DNA of 64,000 bases from Eubacterium sp. 1001713B170207_170306_E7 (GCF_015547515.1 NZ_JADMVE010000011.1:40341-104340); one strand, 5' to 3'; shown: positions 15,701 through 24,456, numbered from the stretch's first letter. Notes: generated by a model from the sequence alone, not told the origin. Numbers and translations are program-made.

Positions 15701-15724
15701 GCCGTTAGCAATAACGGCTTTTTT
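15701..15724 (+). terminator. Rho-independent terminator after ftsH
   Basis: GCCGTTA (15701-15707) and TAACGGC (15712-15718) with a GCAA loop and six Ts. No promoter is obvious before the next gene, so some read-through is likely. Confidence 0.9.
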
Positions 15725-15762
15725 CGCTAATAAACGACCAATAAAAGAAGGGAACAATTGAG

Positions 15763-16161
15763 ATGCAAGAACTGAAAGTTGGTATGGAGCTTAAAAAAGA
15801 TTACATGGTGACCCGTACTGAAACGGCGCAGACGATGGGAAGCGGGGGACTTGAGGTCCTGGCAACGCCGATTTTAGTCGCATGGGCCGAGAATGCTGCC
15901 TATGAAATGGCTGAGCTGTGTCTGCCTGATGAGCAGACAACCGTGGGGGTCAACATTAATTTAAACCACATCGCTGCGACACCAGTAGGAATGAAGGTGC
16001 GCATAAAGGTGGTGCTTACCAATATTGAAAGCAGACGTTTGGATTTTACAGTGGAAGCCTGGGATACGGTTCAAAAGGTTGGTGAAGGAACGCATCAGCG
16101 CTTTGTGGTTCAGAAGATGAAGTTTATGGGGAAAGTTCTCCAGAAAAAAAATCCTAAATAG
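15763..16161 (+). CDS. Hotdog-fold acyl-CoA thioesterase (FlK-like)
   Basis: 132 residues, beginning MQELKVGMELKKDYMVT. The pattern TMGSGGLEVLATPILVAWAENAA followed by TVGVNINLNHIAATPVGMKVR matches the fluoroacetyl-CoA thioesterase-like branch of hotdog proteins: a catalytic Thr/Ser, Glu (WAENAA) and His (LNHIAATP). These enzymes hydrolyse small or aberrant acyl-CoAs. The true substrate is unknown; a CoA-protection role would suit the neighbour coaX, which starts the synthesis of CoA. Separated from coaX by 18 bp, so likely co-transcribed. Confidence 0.8.
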   Translation: MQELKVGMELKKDYMVTRTETAQTMGSGGLEVLATPILVAWAENAAYEMAELCLPDEQTTVGVNINLNHIAATPVGMKVRIKVVLTNIESRRLDFTVEAWDTVQKVGEGTHQRFVVQKMKFMGKVLQKKNPK

Positions 16162-16179
16162 ACAGAGGTAAAACAGCGC

Positions 16180-16965
16180 ATGATTTTAGTCATTGATGTA
16201 GGAAACACAAATACAGAAATCGGGGTCTTTAAAGACGACGAAATCCTCTGCTCCTGGCGATTTGTTTCAAAAACGCCTAGGACCTCTGATGAATATGCAG
16301 TAATGTTTCAGGGATTTTTTGAAAATGATCACTTGGACTACCACGAGGTTGAAAGTGTGATTGCGGCTTCCGTAGTTCCGAATATCATGTATTCTTTAAA
16401 TAATGGAATAAAAAAATTATTCGGCGTTGAGCCTCTGGTAGTAGGCCCAGGGATAAAAACCGGAATGCCGATTCAAACCAGTGATCCGGCAGAAGTGGGC
16501 GCAGACCGGATCATTGACGCTGTAGCGGCATATAATCTCTATGGGGGTCCAGTGATTGTTTTAGACTTTGGAACAGCAACCACCTATGATTATGTGGATA
16601 AAAACGGTGCATTTGTTGCGAAGGTCACTTCGCCTGGGATACAGATCTCTGCCGAGGCCCTTTTCAGGAACGCTGCCCAGCTGCCCAATATTGCCATAGA
16701 AAAACCGGTCTCGATATTGGGAAAAGATACGGTAACCAGCATGCAGGCCGGATTGGTTTACGGTTATATCGGTCAGGTTGAATATATTGTTTCGAGAATG
16801 ATTGAAGAAATTGGTATAAAAGGCATTAAGGTAGTTGCAACAGGAGGGTATGGAAGAATGTTCCATGAGGAGACGAGAGCCATTGATATTTTCGATCCCC
16901 AGCTGTCACTAAAAGGTCTTAAGATCATTCATGATAAAAATATCAAGACATCCAGAGGAAGATAG
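16180..16965 (+). CDS. coaX: Type III pantothenate kinase
   Basis: 261 residues of the ASKHA fold. The N-terminal phosphate loop DVGNTNTEIGVF, the central GADRIIDAVAAYNLYGG and the LDFGTATTYDYVD motif identify CoaX, the ATP- and monovalent-cation-dependent pantothenate kinase that is not inhibited by CoA. It catalyses the first step of CoA synthesis. dusB begins at the next base after the stop codon, so the two genes are tightly coupled. The pairing with dusB is common in Firmicutes. Confidence 0.95.
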   Translation: MILVIDVGNTNTEIGVFKDDEILCSWRFVSKTPRTSDEYAVMFQGFFENDHLDYHEVESVIAASVVPNIMYSLNNGIKKLFGVEPLVVGPGIKTGMPIQTSDPAEVGADRIIDAVAAYNLYGGPVIVLDFGTATTYDYVDKNGAFVAKVTSPGIQISAEALFRNAAQLPNIAIEKPVSILGKDTVTSMQAGLVYGYIGQVEYIVSRMIEEIGIKGIKVVATGGYGRMFHEETRAIDIFDPQLSLKGLKIIHDKNIKTSRGR

Positions 16966-17940
16966 ATGTTTAAAATAGGAAATGTTGAGATAGAAAATCG
17001 AATATTTCTGGCGCCGATGGCAGGTTATACTAACCTGCCATTTCGTTTGATTGCCAGGAAATACGGAGCTGGTGCTGTTTTTACCGAAATGATCAGCGGT
17101 AAAGGGCTTTATTATAAAGATAAAAAAACCGCTGAGCTGATGCTTACCTGTGATCAGGAAGCACCGGCAGGTATCCAGCTTTTTGGGTCAGAGCCAGAAA
17201 TTTTAAGTGAAGTGGTAGAAAAATATATTAATCCTACGGACTTTGCATTTTTGGATTTTAACGCTGGATGTCCTGCGCCCAAAATTGTTAAGAATGGTGA
17301 AGGCTCTGCATTAATGAAAAATCCCAAACGTCTTGGAGAGCTTGTCCGGGCAATAAAAAAAGTAAGCAGCAAGCCTGTTATTATTAAAACACGCATTGGA
17401 TGGGATGCTCAGAGCATCAATGTAAGAGAAGTGGCTGAGGTGATTGAGGATGCTGGCGCAGATGCCCATACGATCCATGGGAGAACGCGCGAGGCCTTTT
17501 ATTCCGGAACGGCCGATTGGAAAATTATCGGACAGGTCAAGGAAAACAGTAAAATCCCGGTTATATTAAATGGTGATATAAACAGTGGGGAAAAGGCTGC
17601 TCAGGCTTTTGAAATGACTGGCTGTGATGCCTTGATGATCGGTCGGGCCTCGGTTGGCAACCCCTTTATTTTTCGAGAGATCAACCACCGTCTTTCTACA
17701 GGTGAGACCTTGCCGATACCTTCTCCGGAAGAACGGATTCAAACCGCCATTGAACATGTTGAATGGGTTAGTCTGATGAATCGCCCTGAAGCTGCGATTA
17801 AGGAAATGCGAAAGCATTTGGCAGCTTATACCAAAGGGCTGAAAAACGCGACAAATTTGAGAAATGAAATTTTTAAGGTGTGCACGAAAGAAGAAGTCCT
17901 TACACTTTTAAACCGATATATGGAAGAAAATTATGGTTGA
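16966..17940 (+). CDS. dusB: tRNA-dihydrouridine synthase (DusB-like)
   Basis: 324 residues; an FMN-binding TIM barrel with APMAGYTNLPFR near the N-terminus, the FNAGCPAPKIVKNGEGSALM motif carrying the catalytic cysteine, and IHGRTR. The C-terminal helical domain binds tRNA. The enzyme reduces specific uridines in the tRNA D-loop using NADPH. Its end overlaps the next gene by 8 bp. Which uridines are modified cannot be told from sequence; the DusB type is favoured by length and by the coaX neighbour. Confidence 0.93.
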   Translation: MFKIGNVEIENRIFLAPMAGYTNLPFRLIARKYGAGAVFTEMISGKGLYYKDKKTAELMLTCDQEAPAGIQLFGSEPEILSEVVEKYINPTDFAFLDFNAGCPAPKIVKNGEGSALMKNPKRLGELVRAIKKVSSKPVIIKTRIGWDAQSINVREVAEVIEDAGADAHTIHGRTREAFYSGTADWKIIGQVKENSKIPVILNGDINSGEKAAQAFEMTGCDALMIGRASVGNPFIFREINHRLSTGETLPIPSPEERIQTAIEHVEWVSLMNRPEAAIKEMRKHLAAYTKGLKNATNLRNEIFKVCTKEEVLTLLNRYMEENYG

Positions 17941-18667
17941 TAAGCTTTTAAAAGAACAAAATTTGAGAATTATTCCTTTTCGCGAAAAGAAGATGTATAT
18001 TGTCGATAATCATCAATATGCGCTGCTGATATGGGCCAGAGAAGTATTGCAGTGCAATATGCCCGGAGTGTTAGTGAGTATTGATTATCATCCAGATACG
18101 AATCCCTCTTTTTGGCTGTACGCTTATCAGAAGGCAATAGCCATTGATCCAGAGAGAGAAGAAACGTTGTGTTCGATATTTCAGAAAAAAATCATGGAAG
18201 AGATTGATCCTTTACGTCTAGATACTCTGGCGGAAAAGATGCCTTTGATGCGCAATGATGAACAAATCAACACAGCTATGGAACTGGGCTATCTCATTGA
18301 TTACCATATGATCAACTGCATGGAAAAGCATTGCTACACTAAAGGGCACCATTACCGGGTTCCAGAAGAAAAATTTGGTATTCTAAAAGATGATATGTTC
18401 CAGGCGGCAGGATTCGGTTTGTCAAGCTTATGTAATCAGGAGAAGTCAATCTTAATTTTAGACATTGATCTTGATTACTTTATGAAGCGGGAAAATTTTG
18501 TTGTTTCATCCAATGAAATGTCCGTTTTCAAAAAACTGCTCAAAGCAGCGCATTTAATTACCTGTGCTCGGTCTGCTACATATTTTGAGCATCTGAAAAG
18601 AGAACATTTTACCATAGAAGCGTGTGAAAATGCGCTGATAACAATGCTAAAAAATCTGATGGAATAA
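17933..18667 (+). CDS. UPF0489-like metal-dependent arginase-fold protein
   Basis: 244 residues. Two acidic motifs stand out: VSIDYHPD (near residue 48) and LILDIDLDYFM (near residue 180). Spaced Asp/His pairs of this kind are seen in the UPF0489 family, which has an arginase-like fold. To my knowledge, peptide arginases that turn Arg into ornithine in natural products belong to this family, but nothing here shows a precursor peptide, so the substrate is unknown. A possible role in modifying a protein arginine is speculation. It overlaps dusB by 8 bp and is likely part of its operon. Confidence 0.55.
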   Translation: MVDKLLKEQNLRIIPFREKKMYIVDNHQYALLIWAREVLQCNMPGVLVSIDYHPDTNPSFWLYAYQKAIAIDPEREETLCSIFQKKIMEEIDPLRLDTLAEKMPLMRNDEQINTAMELGYLIDYHMINCMEKHCYTKGHHYRVPEEKFGILKDDMFQAAGFGLSSLCNQEKSILILDIDLDYFMKRENFVVSSNEMSVFKKLLKAAHLITCARSATYFEHLKREHFTIEACENALITMLKNLME

Positions 18668-18772
18668 AAAAAGGAAAACGCTTAAATACAAAATTCCTTT
18701 TGTTTTTTCAGACAGATTAAATCAAGTATGCTAAAATAGAGAAAAAGTTCTGAAGGAGCGTTTGTATATAGA

Positions 18773-19597
18773 ATGAAAAATCTTTATGAAGAAGAATGGT
18801 TCAGCAGGCTGTATGCTGTTATTTGCATATTAATTCTGTTGGTCGGGTTTGGTATACGGAATCTTTTAGTATTAATGCTTCCATTTATTTTGGCAGGGGG
18901 ATATTTCTTTTTTAAATTTAATAAAGAGGATGAAAACCGATTTTTGTTCCGCATGCTGATTCTTATGGCTGTTTTCCCCTTTCTTTTGGCGTTTGTATTT
19001 ATTCTCTGCGGTAACATTAGAGACGCTGCCTGGTTTGACGCGTATAATATCAATCAATGGGTCATGATCTTTACCGGACTTTTGATTTACGCCGGAACAC
19101 TTACCCTATCGTTTAGTGCGTTTTATGTAAACAGAGGATCTGATCTCGGCAAAAAGAAAAAAGAAAAAACAGCAGACGCTTCAAAGCTTTCTTTCATTAC
19201 CTTGTATCCTAAAAATGGAAAAAAGGTTGAAAGTCTTCCAATACCAGGAGACTTAGAGCACCATAAACAGCTGGTAATCCCGATTAATAAAAAAACGGAC
19301 TGGGTAAAAATCCCATGTCATCTAAAAAATGAAAGTAATTTGCCGGTCATTAGCGTTGGACTAGAAGCATTGAATGAAGAGATAAAGGGAACAAAGAGTA
19401 TGGATCATGCATTGCTCATACCACCGCATAATACCATTGGTATTGACCTCTATGTTCCGTTGACATCGGCAAAGGGTGTTGACATTAAATGCAGCTTTAA
19501 AAATGTGCTGGGCGAAAAAACCGCAGGTTTTTTGCATTTAGATAAAACCGGCGACATTTACCAGGGAATTTACAATTTAAGAATGGTAGAAGCGTGA
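18773..19597 (+). CDS. Membrane protein with C-terminal soluble domain, unknown function
   Basis: 274 residues. Four membrane helices fill the first ~115 residues (starting near LYAVICILILLVGFGIRNLLV), then a basic linker with KKKKEKTA and a ~130-residue soluble part rich in beta-strand-like stretches (SLPIPGDLEHHKQLVIPI..., LLIPPHNTIGIDLYVPL). The soluble part could be an immunoglobulin-like or DUF-type domain; I do not recognise it. A TAAAAT -10-like box lies about 40 bp upstream, and a terminator follows. Confidence 0.7.
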   Translation: MKNLYEEEWFSRLYAVICILILLVGFGIRNLLVLMLPFILAGGYFFFKFNKEDENRFLFRMLILMAVFPFLLAFVFILCGNIRDAAWFDAYNINQWVMIFTGLLIYAGTLTLSFSAFYVNRGSDLGKKKKEKTADASKLSFITLYPKNGKKVESLPIPGDLEHHKQLVIPINKKTDWVKIPCHLKNESNLPVISVGLEALNEEIKGTKSMDHALLIPPHNTIGIDLYVPLTSAKGVDIKCSFKNVLGEKTAGFLHLDKTGDIYQGIYNLRMVEA

Positions 19598-19601
19598 TCG
19601 A

Positions 19602-19626
19602 AGCACCTCATTTGGGGTGCTTTTAT
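19602..19626 (+). terminator. Rho-independent terminator
   Basis: GCACCTC (19602-19608) pairs with GGGGTGC (19614-19620, one G-U) followed by TTTTATTATTTT. Ends the membrane-protein transcript. Confidence 0.75.
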
Positions 19627-19639
19627 TATTTTAAAATGA

Positions 19640-19668
19640 TTGCGCTTTGAGAAAAATGAAAGTATAAT
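19640..19668 (+). promoter_or_regulatory. Promoter of the SpoIIM-like gene
   Basis: TTGCGC (19640-19645), 17-bp spacer, perfect TATAAT (19663-19668), 30 bp before the ATG at 19698. No sporulation-type sigma sequence is seen, so it is probably vegetative. Confidence 0.65.
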
Positions 19669-19697
19669 GGAGGTAATATAACTGCGGGAGGAAGCCA

Positions 19698-20327
19698 ATG
19701 AATTTTATAAAGGAGCAGTATTTTCAGGTCGGGAAATTTTTGAAGACAAGAATCCTTTGGATTTTTATGATTCTATCACTTGCGTTTATCAGTGTCAGTG
19801 TCTTCCTTTATTTTGTATTGTTGGGGCACCAGGAAGTCGTTACCGCTCTGTTTAAAAGTTTTACAGAAGCAATTTTAAGCAAAGATATATTAGGATCAGA
19901 TGGCAGTATTGCATCCGGAAGTCTGTTCTTTAACAATCTGCAGGCTACCACAATTGGGATATTACTGGGTTTCATGCCTTTTTTATTCCTTCCGGTATGG
20001 GTTATACTTGTCAATGCTGGCGCATTATCCATCGTTTTCGCGATGGTAAAAATAACAGGAGTGGCCTCTGTTTGGAAGATGATTGTGTTTGGAATTTTAC
20101 CCCACGGCATTTTTGAACTGACCGCACTGTTTTTAGGAATTTCTTTGGGATTTTATATTTGTAAGACATTATGTATCATTGTCTGTAAGTCTGATTCTGG
20201 AATTCACTTCAAAGAGGAGCTTCTAAATGTACTGAGAACTTATCTACTTCTGATCATTCCGCTTTTAATAGTTGCCGCATTGATCGAAAGCTACCTTACG
20301 CCCTTGTTAATAAATTTTGCTATTTAA
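19698..20327 (+). CDS. SpoIIM / DUF95-family membrane protein
   Basis: 209 residues with about five membrane helices. Family signatures are FFNNLQATTIGILLGF (near residue 75), the VLVNAGALS segment and ILPHGIFELTALFLGISLGF (near residue 140), the conserved LPHG-x-E motif of SpoIIM proteins. SpoIIM of Bacillus is part of the DMP machine that degrades septal peptidoglycan in engulfment, but many non-spore-formers carry homologues of unknown role. No spoIID or spoIIP is nearby and the promoter looks vegetative, so a sporulation role is doubtful. Confidence 0.8.
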   Translation: MNFIKEQYFQVGKFLKTRILWIFMILSLAFISVSVFLYFVLLGHQEVVTALFKSFTEAILSKDILGSDGSIASGSLFFNNLQATTIGILLGFMPFLFLPVWVILVNAGALSIVFAMVKITGVASVWKMIVFGILPHGIFELTALFLGISLGFYICKTLCIIVCKSDSGIHFKEELLNVLRTYLLLIIPLLIVAALIESYLTPLLINFAI

Positions 20328-20333
20328 AAAAGA

Positions 20334-20373
20334 ACAGCGGCATTCATTTTGATGATGAATGCTGCTGTTTTTT
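20334..20373 (+). terminator. Rho-independent terminator
   Basis: ACAGCGGCATTCAT (20334-20347) pairs with ATGAATGCTGCTGT (20355-20368) and is followed by Ts. Strong stem after the SpoIIM-like gene. Confidence 0.9.
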
Positions 20374-20554
20374 GTTTTCAATGATCGCAATACGGTTGAT
20401 TTTATTGATGAATTCTCAAAAAAATAGGGATAGTAGCAAATAATAATTGTAAAAAGGCGTTGCGTGCATAAAATAAGAAAAAGTTGATAAAAATAATGAA
20501 ATTTATACTTTTTACGTATATCTTTTTTTTAGGATACAGTGTAAAATTAAAATG

Positions 20555-20628
20555 TGTAAGATTTATTCTCTTACAAGTCCCCTCTCTCCACCATCAATGG
20601 TCTCCCAATGTATTGATGGTGGTTTTTT
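20555..20628 (+). ncRNA. Candidate small RNA ending in a perfect terminator
   Basis: The gene-free stretch 20374-20660 contains a hairpin TGTAAGA-N7-TCTTACA (20555-20575) followed by a perfect 11-bp terminator stem CCACCATCAAT / ATTGATGGTGG (20588-20622) and six Ts. No open frame of note precedes it, yet an independent terminator implies a transcript. The AT-rich DNA just upstream has promoter-like boxes (for example TTGATA around 20484), but with poor spacing. The two-hairpin layout fits a small RNA; boundaries are guesses. Confidence 0.35.
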
Positions 20629-20661
20629 ATTTAAGAAATTTTAAAAAAAATTGAAAATTGC

Positions 20662-20690
20662 TTGACAGAAAATGCCAGAGGGTGTATATT
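20662..20690 (+). promoter_or_regulatory. Promoter of the acyl-CoA cluster, with long leader
   Basis: Perfect TTGACA (20662-20667), 17-bp spacer and TATATT (20685-20690). It creates a leader of about 150 nt before the crt start. The leader contains two similar stretches, TTGCGTACGAAATATTT (about 20707) and TTTGTGCGAAATATGTA (about 20785), that may be operator or RNA sites. Confidence 0.75.
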
Positions 20691-20733
20691 ATAGCCAACA
20701 AGTAATTTGCGTACGAAATATTTTCATAAAGAA

Positions 20734-20752
20734 GCGTCTTAAGACGTTTTTT
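20734..20752 (+). terminator. Possible attenuator hairpin in the crt leader
   Basis: CGTCTTAAGACG (20735-20746) can fold into a 4-bp stem with a TTAA loop, followed directly by six Ts, about 100 bp before the crt start. The stem is short, so it may be only a weak pause or termination site. Confidence 0.35.
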
Positions 20753-20847
20753 ACAGCTCATATAATTCGTATGCTATCTATTTTTTGTGCGAAATATGTA
20801 CATTCAAGATTTTTACATCAATAGATTATTTTTTAGGGGGTTCTAAA

Positions 20848-21624
20848 ATGAACAATTTATTATTTAATGTGGAAAATGAAATTGGTGTGATTACAATTAA
20901 TCGTCCCAAAGCGCTTAACGCTCTGAACAGCGAAACACTTTCAGAGTTAAAGCAGCTTGTCAATGAAATTGAAGAGCGTAAGGACATCAAAGTTGTAATC
21001 GTAACCGGGGCTGGCGAAAAGGCCTTTGTTGCAGGTGCTGATATTGCAGAAATGGTTGATGGCACTCCGGTGGAAGGACGGCAAATGTGCCTGTTGGCCC
21101 ATGAAGCATTTGCAAAGCTTGAAAATATTCCCCAGGTAACAATCGCAGCGGTTAATGGATACGCATTGGGGGGCGGTTGTGAATTATCCATGGCCTGTGA
21201 CATTCGTATTGCAGCGGATAATGCTAAATTCGCTCAACCGGAGGTTAATCTTGGAATTCTTCCTGGCTTTGGAGGGACGCAGCGATTACCGCGGCTGGTA
21301 GGAAAAGGAAGAGCAAAGGAACTGATCTTTACAACCGATCAAATTGATGCACAGGAAGCCTACCGGATTGGCCTGGCAAACAAGGTAGTTCCAAGAGAAG
21401 AATTGATGAGCACCTGCATAAAAATGGCGGAAAAGATTATCAGTAAGGCAAGCTATGCTGTGACACTGGCAAAATCTGCCATTAACACCGGCATGGATAT
21501 TGACTTGGCTTCTGGCTGTAAATTTGAATCAGACCTTTTTGGCCTGGCATTTTCTACAAATGATAAAAAAGAGGGTATGATAGCTTTTCTGGAAAAAAGA
21601 AAAGCGGATTTAAAGGATTTTTAG
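20848..21624 (+). CDS. crt: Short-chain enoyl-CoA hydratase (crotonase)
   Basis: 258 residues from ATG 20848, which has TAGGGGG upstream; a longer frame from 20785 would start without a ribosome site. Crotonase-fold signatures are AGEKAFVAGADIAEM (oxyanion hole), GYALGGGCELSMACDIRIA and the two catalytic glutamates around PEVNLGILPGFGGTQRL. The enzyme hydrates crotonyl-CoA or a similar enoyl-CoA to 3-hydroxyacyl-CoA. It is followed 9 bp later by a CoA-transferase gene, then an acyl-CoA dehydrogenase, forming a short-chain fatty acid cluster. Confidence 0.9.
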   Translation: MNNLLFNVENEIGVITINRPKALNALNSETLSELKQLVNEIEERKDIKVVIVTGAGEKAFVAGADIAEMVDGTPVEGRQMCLLAHEAFAKLENIPQVTIAAVNGYALGGGCELSMACDIRIAADNAKFAQPEVNLGILPGFGGTQRLPRLVGKGRAKELIFTTDQIDAQEAYRIGLANKVVPREELMSTCIKMAEKIISKASYAVTLAKSAINTGMDIDLASGCKFESDLFGLAFSTNDKKEGMIAFLEKRKADLKDF

Positions 21625-21633
21625 GGTGGCAAA

Positions 21634-23190
21634 ATGAAACATATACCAGTTTTAACACCCAAACAGGCAGCGGACTTGGTACAGAATAATCAGATTATTG
21701 TGACTGGAGGTTTTGTCGGAAGCTGTTGTCCGGAAACCTTGACCAAGGCATTGGAAAAACGGTTTTTGGAAACCGGTGAACCGAAAAATCTGACCCTGAT
21801 TTACGCTGCAGCCCAGGGGAATCGGGATGGCAGCGGGGCGGATCACTTCGCGCATGAAGGAATGGTAAAGCGTGTCATCGGGGGGCATTGGAATATGGTT
21901 CCTCAGCTTGGAAACATGGTAATTGAGAATAAAATAGAAGGCTACAATCTGCCGCAGGGAACCATTTCTCAGCTGTTTAGAGATATTGCGGGAAACCGTG
22001 TTGGCACAATTACCCATGTAGGTTTAAATACCTTTGTTGACCCCAGAAACCAGGGCGGAAAATTAAACGAGATTACAAAGGATGATATTGTAGAGCTTAT
22101 TGAGATCACTGGACAGGAAAAATTACTTTACAAGGCTTTTCCGGTTAACGTCGCTTTTTTAAGAGGAAGCTATGCAGATGAATACGGAAACATTACGGTT
22201 GAGAACGAGGTGGCATCCCTTGAGGGAACTTCCATCGCCCAGGCGGCTAAGAACAGCGGCGGCAAGGTGGTAGTACAGGTCGAAAAAATAGTAAAGGGTG
22301 GTACGCTTGATCCCAGATTAGTGAAAATTCCCCGAATTTATGTCGACGCTGTTGTCGTTGCCGAGGAAGGTGACCATCAGCAGTGCTTTGGACATTCTTT
22401 TGACGCCTCATTGACAGGGGCCAAGCAAGCGCCCCTTGGCGACACCAAAGCGGACTGTATGTGTACAAAAAAGATTATAGGACGGCGGGCCGCGCTTGAG
22501 CTTATGGAAGACAGTGTGGTCAATTTGGGAATTGGCATACCGGAGTATATTTCCCGCGTCGCAAACGAAGAAGGAATTGGGGATTATATGACGCTTACGG
22601 TAGAAGCCGGCCCGATTGGCGGGGTGCCGCAGGGCGGTTCGCAGTTCGGTGCAGCCTTGAATCCGGAATGTATTCTGGATCAGGCCTACCAGTTTGATTT
22701 CTATGATGGCGGCGGTGTTGATTTAGCATTCCTGGGATTGGCTCAGGCAGATGAAAAAGGAAACATTAACGTTTCTAAATTCGGACCGAGAATTGCTGGC
22801 TGCGGGGGCTTTATCAACATCACTCAAAATGCAAAGAGGGTTTACTTCTGTGGTACCTTTACGGCCGGCGGACTAAAGACCGAAATCAAGGATGGAAAGA
22901 TTAAAATTGTCCAGGAGGGTAAATCTAAAAAATTCTTAACAGAGGCAGAACAGGTTACCTTCAGCGGAGACTATGCTAACAAGACTGGACAACCGGTTAT
23001 GTATATTACTGAGCGCGCTGTTTTTGAACTGCGAAAAGATGGCGTTTATCTCATTGAAATCGCCCCGGGGATTGATCTGCAAAGAGATATCCTGGAGCAG
23101 ATGGACTTTGTACCAAAAATGGATGGAGAGCCGGCGCTTATGGACTGGCGGATCTTCCGGGACGAGTTGATGGGAATAAAAGGCAATTAA
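21634..23190 (+). CDS. Acyl-CoA:acetate/propionate-type CoA-transferase (fused subunits)
   Basis: 518 residues: both halves of a class I CoA-transferase in one chain, like YdiF and propionate CoA-transferase. The N-half has GGFVGSCCPETLTKAL and GNITVENEVASLEG; the C-half has NLGIGIPEYIS, where the glutamate is expected to form the CoA thioester, and VEAGPIGGVPQGG. It moves CoA between an acyl-CoA and acetate or a similar acid, activating or releasing short-chain acids. The placement between crotonase and acyl-CoA dehydrogenase suggests a C4 substrate such as butyrate or crotonate; this is not provable here. Confidence 0.87.
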   Translation: MKHIPVLTPKQAADLVQNNQIIVTGGFVGSCCPETLTKALEKRFLETGEPKNLTLIYAAAQGNRDGSGADHFAHEGMVKRVIGGHWNMVPQLGNMVIENKIEGYNLPQGTISQLFRDIAGNRVGTITHVGLNTFVDPRNQGGKLNEITKDDIVELIEITGQEKLLYKAFPVNVAFLRGSYADEYGNITVENEVASLEGTSIAQAAKNSGGKVVVQVEKIVKGGTLDPRLVKIPRIYVDAVVVAEEGDHQQCFGHSFDASLTGAKQAPLGDTKADCMCTKKIIGRRAALELMEDSVVNLGIGIPEYISRVANEEGIGDYMTLTVEAGPIGGVPQGGSQFGAALNPECILDQAYQFDFYDGGGVDLAFLGLAQADEKGNINVSKFGPRIAGCGGFINITQNAKRVYFCGTFTAGGLKTEIKDGKIKIVQEGKSKKFLTEAEQVTFSGDYANKTGQPVMYITERAVFELRKDGVYLIEIAPGIDLQRDILEQMDFVPKMDGEPALMDWRIFRDELMGIKGN

Positions 23191-23235
23191 AAAGATTTTT
23201 AAATAAATTTTAATAATATAAAAAGGAGTTTTAAA

Positions 23236-24375
23236 ATGGATTTTCAGTTAGATGATAAAAGATTGGCTTTACAGAAGGCGGTACGGGACTTTGCAGAAAA
23301 AGAATTGTTACCAGGTGTTCGAGAAAGGGATGAGACAAGTACTTTCCCGGTTGACGCTTATAAAAAAATGGGGGAAATGGGGCTGATTGGCCTTCCTTAT
23401 CCAAAAGAGTATGGCGGACAGGGCGGGGATTACCTCGATTATGCCATTGCTGTTGAAGAGATTGCCAAGGTCGACGGGTCTGTAGCCATCTCATACTCTG
23501 TATCAACCTCACTTTATGGTGGAAGTGTGTCCAATTCTGCTTCAGAAGAACAAAAGAAAGCCTTCTTACCGCCGGTATTATCCGGTAAGAGCTTCGGCGC
23601 TTTTGGACTGACAGAACCCAATGCCGGCTCAGATGCGGGCGGATGTATTACAACCGCCACCAGAGAAGGGGATCATTACATTTTAAATGGTGCAAAGTGT
23701 TTTAACACGAATGGCCCTTTAGCCGATTATTTTGCAGTTTACGCTTTAACTGAGCCGGAAAAGAAGGCCAAAGGCTTATCCTGCTTCTTAGTCAAAAAAG
23801 GAACGCCAGGCTTTTCAATCGGAAAGATTGAAGACAAAATGGGAATCCGTGCGGCACAGGTATCTGAGCTCATCTTCGATAACTGTAAAATTCCGGCAGA
23901 AAACCTGATGGGTGAAGAAGGACAGGGCTTTAAGGTTGCCATGAAAACCCTTGATGGCGGTCGTATTGGTGTAGCTGCACAGGGCTTGGGACTGGCTGAA
24001 GGTGCCTTTGAAATTGCCCGTAAGTATTTAATGCAGCGTGAACAGTTTGGTAAACCATTGTATAAGAACCAGTACCTTGCATTTAAAATGGTTGAACTGG
24101 AATGTCAGATTGAACAGGCAAGATTAATGCTCTACAAAGCAGCGCTGGATAAAACGGAAGGAAGACCGTATACTCTTTCGGCGGCGAAGGCAAAACTTCT
24201 GTGTACAGATGCCGCAATGCATGTCACGACGGAAGCGGTACAGATGCTGGGCGGCAATGGATATATGAAAGATTACCATGTTGAGCGCATGATGCGGGAT
24301 GCTAAGATTACTCAGATTTATGAAGGAACCAATGAAATCCAGAAGCTGGTGATCAGCGGACAATTATTCAGATAG
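23236..24375 (+). CDS. Acyl-CoA dehydrogenase, butyryl-CoA dehydrogenase type
   Basis: 379 residues, typical length. It has the FAD-binding FGLTEPNAGSDAGG and the C-terminal RDAKITQIYEGTNEIQKLVIS, in which the YEGT glutamate is the catalytic base. The sequence closely resembles clostridial Bcd. No etfA/etfB genes are adjacent, unlike the usual bcd-etfBA bifurcating complex, so it must draw on electron-transfer flavoproteins encoded elsewhere. RBS AAAAGGAG 8 bases before the ATG. A strong terminator ends the three-gene cluster. Confidence 0.88.
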   Translation: MDFQLDDKRLALQKAVRDFAEKELLPGVRERDETSTFPVDAYKKMGEMGLIGLPYPKEYGGQGGDYLDYAIAVEEIAKVDGSVAISYSVSTSLYGGSVSNSASEEQKKAFLPPVLSGKSFGAFGLTEPNAGSDAGGCITTATREGDHYILNGAKCFNTNGPLADYFAVYALTEPEKKAKGLSCFLVKKGTPGFSIGKIEDKMGIRAAQVSELIFDNCKIPAENLMGEEGQGFKVAMKTLDGGRIGVAAQGLGLAEGAFEIARKYLMQREQFGKPLYKNQYLAFKMVELECQIEQARLMLYKAALDKTEGRPYTLSAAKAKLLCTDAAMHVTTEAVQMLGGNGYMKDYHVERMMRDAKITQIYEGTNEIQKLVISGQLFR

Positions 24376-24456
24376 CAGGATTTAAGACACTGCTCTTATA
24401 AAATATTATAAGCTTGATGTAAAGACCCTGCTTAACCGGTTTTTACATAGAACCCC

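Noticed and set aside
23231..23512. Minus-strand frame within the acyl-CoA dehydrogenase gene
   Set aside because: Shadow of the coding strand; no site, no domain.
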